This document shows positions 62,219 through 64,000 of a DNA stretch of 64,000 nt, piece after piece. The stretch covers positions 744,001 to 808,000 of the forward strand of contig NZ_CP078145.1 in NCBI RefSeq assembly GCF_019222765.1, given 5' to 3'. Every line of letters begins with the position of its first letter. The first letter of the stretch is position 1. The position numbers were made by a program, and so were the translations under genes. The notes under the pieces were generated by a model. It searched no databases, was not told the origin of the DNA, and was given only the letters and a program-made list of their open reading frames with translations. Origin of the DNA: Nocardia iowensis. GTDB taxonomy: Bacteria; Actinomycetota; Actinomycetes; Mycobacteriales; Mycobacteriaceae.

Positions 62219-63097
62219 ATGAGCCGGTGGGACACCTCGAAATTGCCTGACCAGACCGGTCGCACGTTCATCGTGACCGGTGCGAACAGCGGACTGGGGG
62301 CGGCCACGGTGCGCGCGCTGGCGGGAGCCGGTGCGCAGGTCGTGCTGGCCTGCCGGAACGTGGCCAAGGGCGAGCAGGTGGCCGCGCCGCTGGGCGAGCG
62401 TGCGACGGTGCGGCAGCTGGACCTCGCGGATCTGGCCTCGGTGCGGGCCTTCGCCGAGGCGACGGACCGGGCCGACGTGCTGATCAACAACGCCGGTGTG
62501 ATGGCGCTGCCGGAGCTGCGGACCGCCGACGGCTTCGAAATGCAGATCGGCACCAACCATCTCGGTCACTTCGCATTGACCGGCCTGCTGCTGGACAAGA
62601 TTTCGGAGCGGATCGTCACCGTCGCCAGCGGCGCGCACACCATGGGGAAGATCGACCTCGACGACCTCAACTGGGAGCGGCGCAAGTACCAGCGCTGGGC
62701 CGCCTACGGACAGGCGAAGCTGGCCAACCTGATGTTCGCCTACGAGTTGCAGCGCAAGTTGACCGCGGCGGGCTCATCGAAGCTCTCGGTCGCCGCCCAT
62801 CCCGGCTACGCGTCGACCGAATTGCAGTCGCACACCGAGTCGATCCTGGACACGGTGATGCGGCTCGGCAATCAACTGATCGCGCAGAGTGCCGAAATGG
62901 GCGCGCTGCCAACGCTGTACGCCGCGACCACGCAGGTCGAGCCGGGTGGCTACTACGGACCGACCAGCTGGCGCGGTCTGCGCGGCTATCCGGGTGTCTC
63001 GGGCTCGTCGAAGGCGTCGCGGGACGAGGGCGTCGCCCGCAAACTGTGGGAGCTGTCGGAGAAGCTGACCGGCGTCACCTACCACTTCACGAAGTAG
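62219..63097 (+). CDS. SDR oxidoreductase (retinol-dehydrogenase-like)
   Basis: The 292-aa product is an extended-classical [49 protein letters not shown], and catalytic YGQAK. The 'NHLGHFALT' and '[14 protein letters not shown]' segments are those of the actinobacterial family near Rv0068/Rv0439c. Substrate unknown. ATG at 62219 is 28 bases after the NRPS stop, so it may be read in the same transcript, but similar SDRs are not known parts of mycobactin synthesis. Confidence 0.87.
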   Translation: MSRWDTSKLPDQTGRTFIVTGANSGLGAATVRALAGAGAQVVLACRNVAKGEQVAAPLGERATVRQLDLADLASVRAFAEATDRADVLINNAGVMALPELRTADGFEMQIGTNHLGHFALTGLLLDKISERIVTVASGAHTMGKIDLDDLNWERRKYQRWAAYGQAKLANLMFAYELQRKLTAAGSSKLSVAAHPGYASTELQSHTESILDTVMRLGNQLIAQSAEMGALPTLYAATTQVEPGGYYGPTSWRGLRGYPGVSGSSKASRDEGVARKLWELSEKLTGVTYHFTK

Positions 63098-63112
63098 GCC
63101 GCGCCTGCTGCG

Positions 63113-63742
63113 TCAGCCCAGGATGTGCAGGTCGTAGAACAACTGATACCGGCTCGGGTCGTCCGGCAGGAACCAGTGAAAGCCTTCCAACAAGAAGACC
63201 GACACCAGGTTGATCGCGAGCACGATGCCGAGGAACCACAGCGCGATCAGCCCGATGATCCGATGCGGCCTCGCCGGGATCGTCCGCGCGGCGGTGCTGT
63301 GCGAAAACGACAGCACCGCACCGACGGTCGCGATCGCGGCGACGAAAAGGATCAACGCCCAGACGTACAGGTGCAGCCCGAGCACCGGCGCACCGTAGCC
63401 GGGATCGCCGGGCAGGATGTGCAGCATGGTCTGCCGCCAGGAGGTGAATCCGCCTGCGACACAGCCGACTACGGCCAGGCCCCAGCCCATCGCGTAGTCG
63501 CGGGCGGCGACCGCTCCCGTCATGCCCTTGCGCACGATGACCGCGGCGCCGAGCGCGGCCAAGGCCATGAACATGCGCTGCACCATGCACAGCGGGCACG
63601 GATAGTCCCAGCTGCCGAACTGCACGCCGAGCCCGCCGCAGATCACCCCGGTCCAGCCGACCACGAAAATGACGGCAAGCCAGTACTGGAGCTGTCCGGC
63701 AACGGTTCCCGCCGCGCGGGCCGGCACGGCCTCGGTGGCCAT
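63113..63742 (-). CDS. DsbB-family disulfide bond formation protein
   Basis: The 209-aa membrane protein has about five helices and the DsbB signature PCPLCMVQRMFM (Cys49, Cys52), the pair that would react with quinone. The second periplasmic cysteine pair of E. coli DsbB is missing: the corresponding loop (MLHILPGDPGYGAPVLGLHLYVW) has none, and no cysteine follows Cys94. Its ATG overlaps the stop of the DUF5993 gene by one base. A VKOR enzyme is the usual partner for DsbA-like proteins in actinobacteria, so this protein may have a narrower task. Confidence 0.85.
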   Translation of the reverse strand: MATEAVPARAAGTVAGQLQYWLAVIFVVGWTGVICGGLGVQFGSWDYPCPLCMVQRMFMALAALGAAVIVRKGMTGAVAARDYAMGWGLAVVGCVAGGFTSWRQTMLHILPGDPGYGAPVLGLHLYVWALILFVAAIATVGAVLSFSHSTAARTIPARPHRIIGLIALWFLGIVLAINLVSVFLLEGFHWFLPDDPSRYQLFYDLHILG

Positions 63743-63906
63743 CAGTAGTTCAATCCGAGGCCGAGACCGCTGGTGATGTGGTGGGCCATCAGCAGGATCG
63801 TCGCGATCAACAGCACCCACCAAGCGCCGAGCACCACCCGCCGGGAACGTTGCCCGCACAGGACGACCAAGACCGCGAGCAACCCGCCGAAGATGAGCGT
63901 GTCCAT
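63742..63906 (-). CDS. DUF5993 small membrane protein
   Basis: The 54-aa product has two membrane helices (about 2-17 and 24-42) separated by a basic loop QRSRRV, and ends HHITSGLGLGLNY. This is the DUF5993 type, which as recalled is encoded next to DsbB in actinobacteria. It overlaps dsbB by one base (TGATG), so they are translationally coupled. A conserved Cys17 in the first helix and His41-His42 may be functional. Too short for many gene callers. Confidence 0.75.
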   Translation of the reverse strand: MDTLIFGGLLAVLVVLCGQRSRRVVLGAWWVLLIATILLMAHHITSGLGLGLNY

Positions 63907-64000
63907 AGCGGTCGGACATTACCTGGGGTGTTGCGACGCTCGCCCTGGACACGCCGCGCCCTGACCTGCACTGACGATCCCGCAGGGGAAGTGAGAGACA

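Overview
This is a high-GC actinobacterial chromosome segment, most likely Nocardia or a close relative in the Mycobacteriales. Three things point there. A long run of genes follows the order of the Mycobacterium tuberculosis block around Rv0808-Rv0824c (purF, purM, DUF3073, ygfZ, pabC, an FABP/nitrobindin-like gene, sseC, cysA2, thiX, lmeA, glnR, mshD, pst genes, phoU, an LCP gene, dusB, desA1). Mycothiol and lipomannan genes are present. A nocobactin/mycobactin-type siderophore starter set lies at the right end. The genus is inferred from recalled gene order; no search was run.

Layout. 1-12.6 kb: purF and purM are separated by a four-gene peptide-type ABC importer; a minus-strand ygfZ-MOSC-asparaginase operon follows. 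12.7-20 kb: pabC, then cydABDC (cytochrome bd oxidase and its assembly exporter) behind a palindromic operator-like site. 20-25.5 kb: a candidate leader peptide with a compact three-way-junction terminator, a methyltransferase, a nitrobindin-like gene coupled to a 31-aa membrane protein, and a sulfur operon (DUF4395-cysA2-sseC) preceded by a cysteine-rich upstream ORF. 25.7-35 kb: glnR, mshD, pstSCAB behind a PHO box, convergent phoU, an LCP cell-wall ligase. 35-44.4 kb: dusB, a beta-oxidation-like set (MaoC, SRPBCC, SDR, a second SDR, acyl-CoA dehydrogenase) around an AraC regulator, desA, DUF937. 44.5-47 kb: tRNA-Lys, a gene-poor AT-richer stretch, a gamma-butyrolactone-receptor-like TetR gene, tRNA-Glu/Asp/Phe, and a repeat-rich spacer. 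47-55.4 kb: a PucR regulator, polyprenol-phosphate mannose synthase, the plsB/plsC-type acyltransferase pair, DUF2127. 55.4-64 kb: salicylate synthase, salicyl-AMP ligase and an ArCP-Cy-A-PCP NRPS under two IdeR-box-like sites, then an SDR and a DsbB/DUF5993 pair.

The genes mostly serve core metabolism: purines, phosphate, sulfur and thiols, nitrogen regulation, lipids and cell envelope, respiration and iron. No prophage, insertion sequence, CRISPR array or defence island was seen. The least ordinary signals are the two leader-peptide/attenuator regions near 20.1 and 24.0 kb, the palindrome before cydA, and the TetR promoter palindromes near 45.4 kb. Many long ORFs opposite real genes are high-GC reading-frame shadows and were left out.
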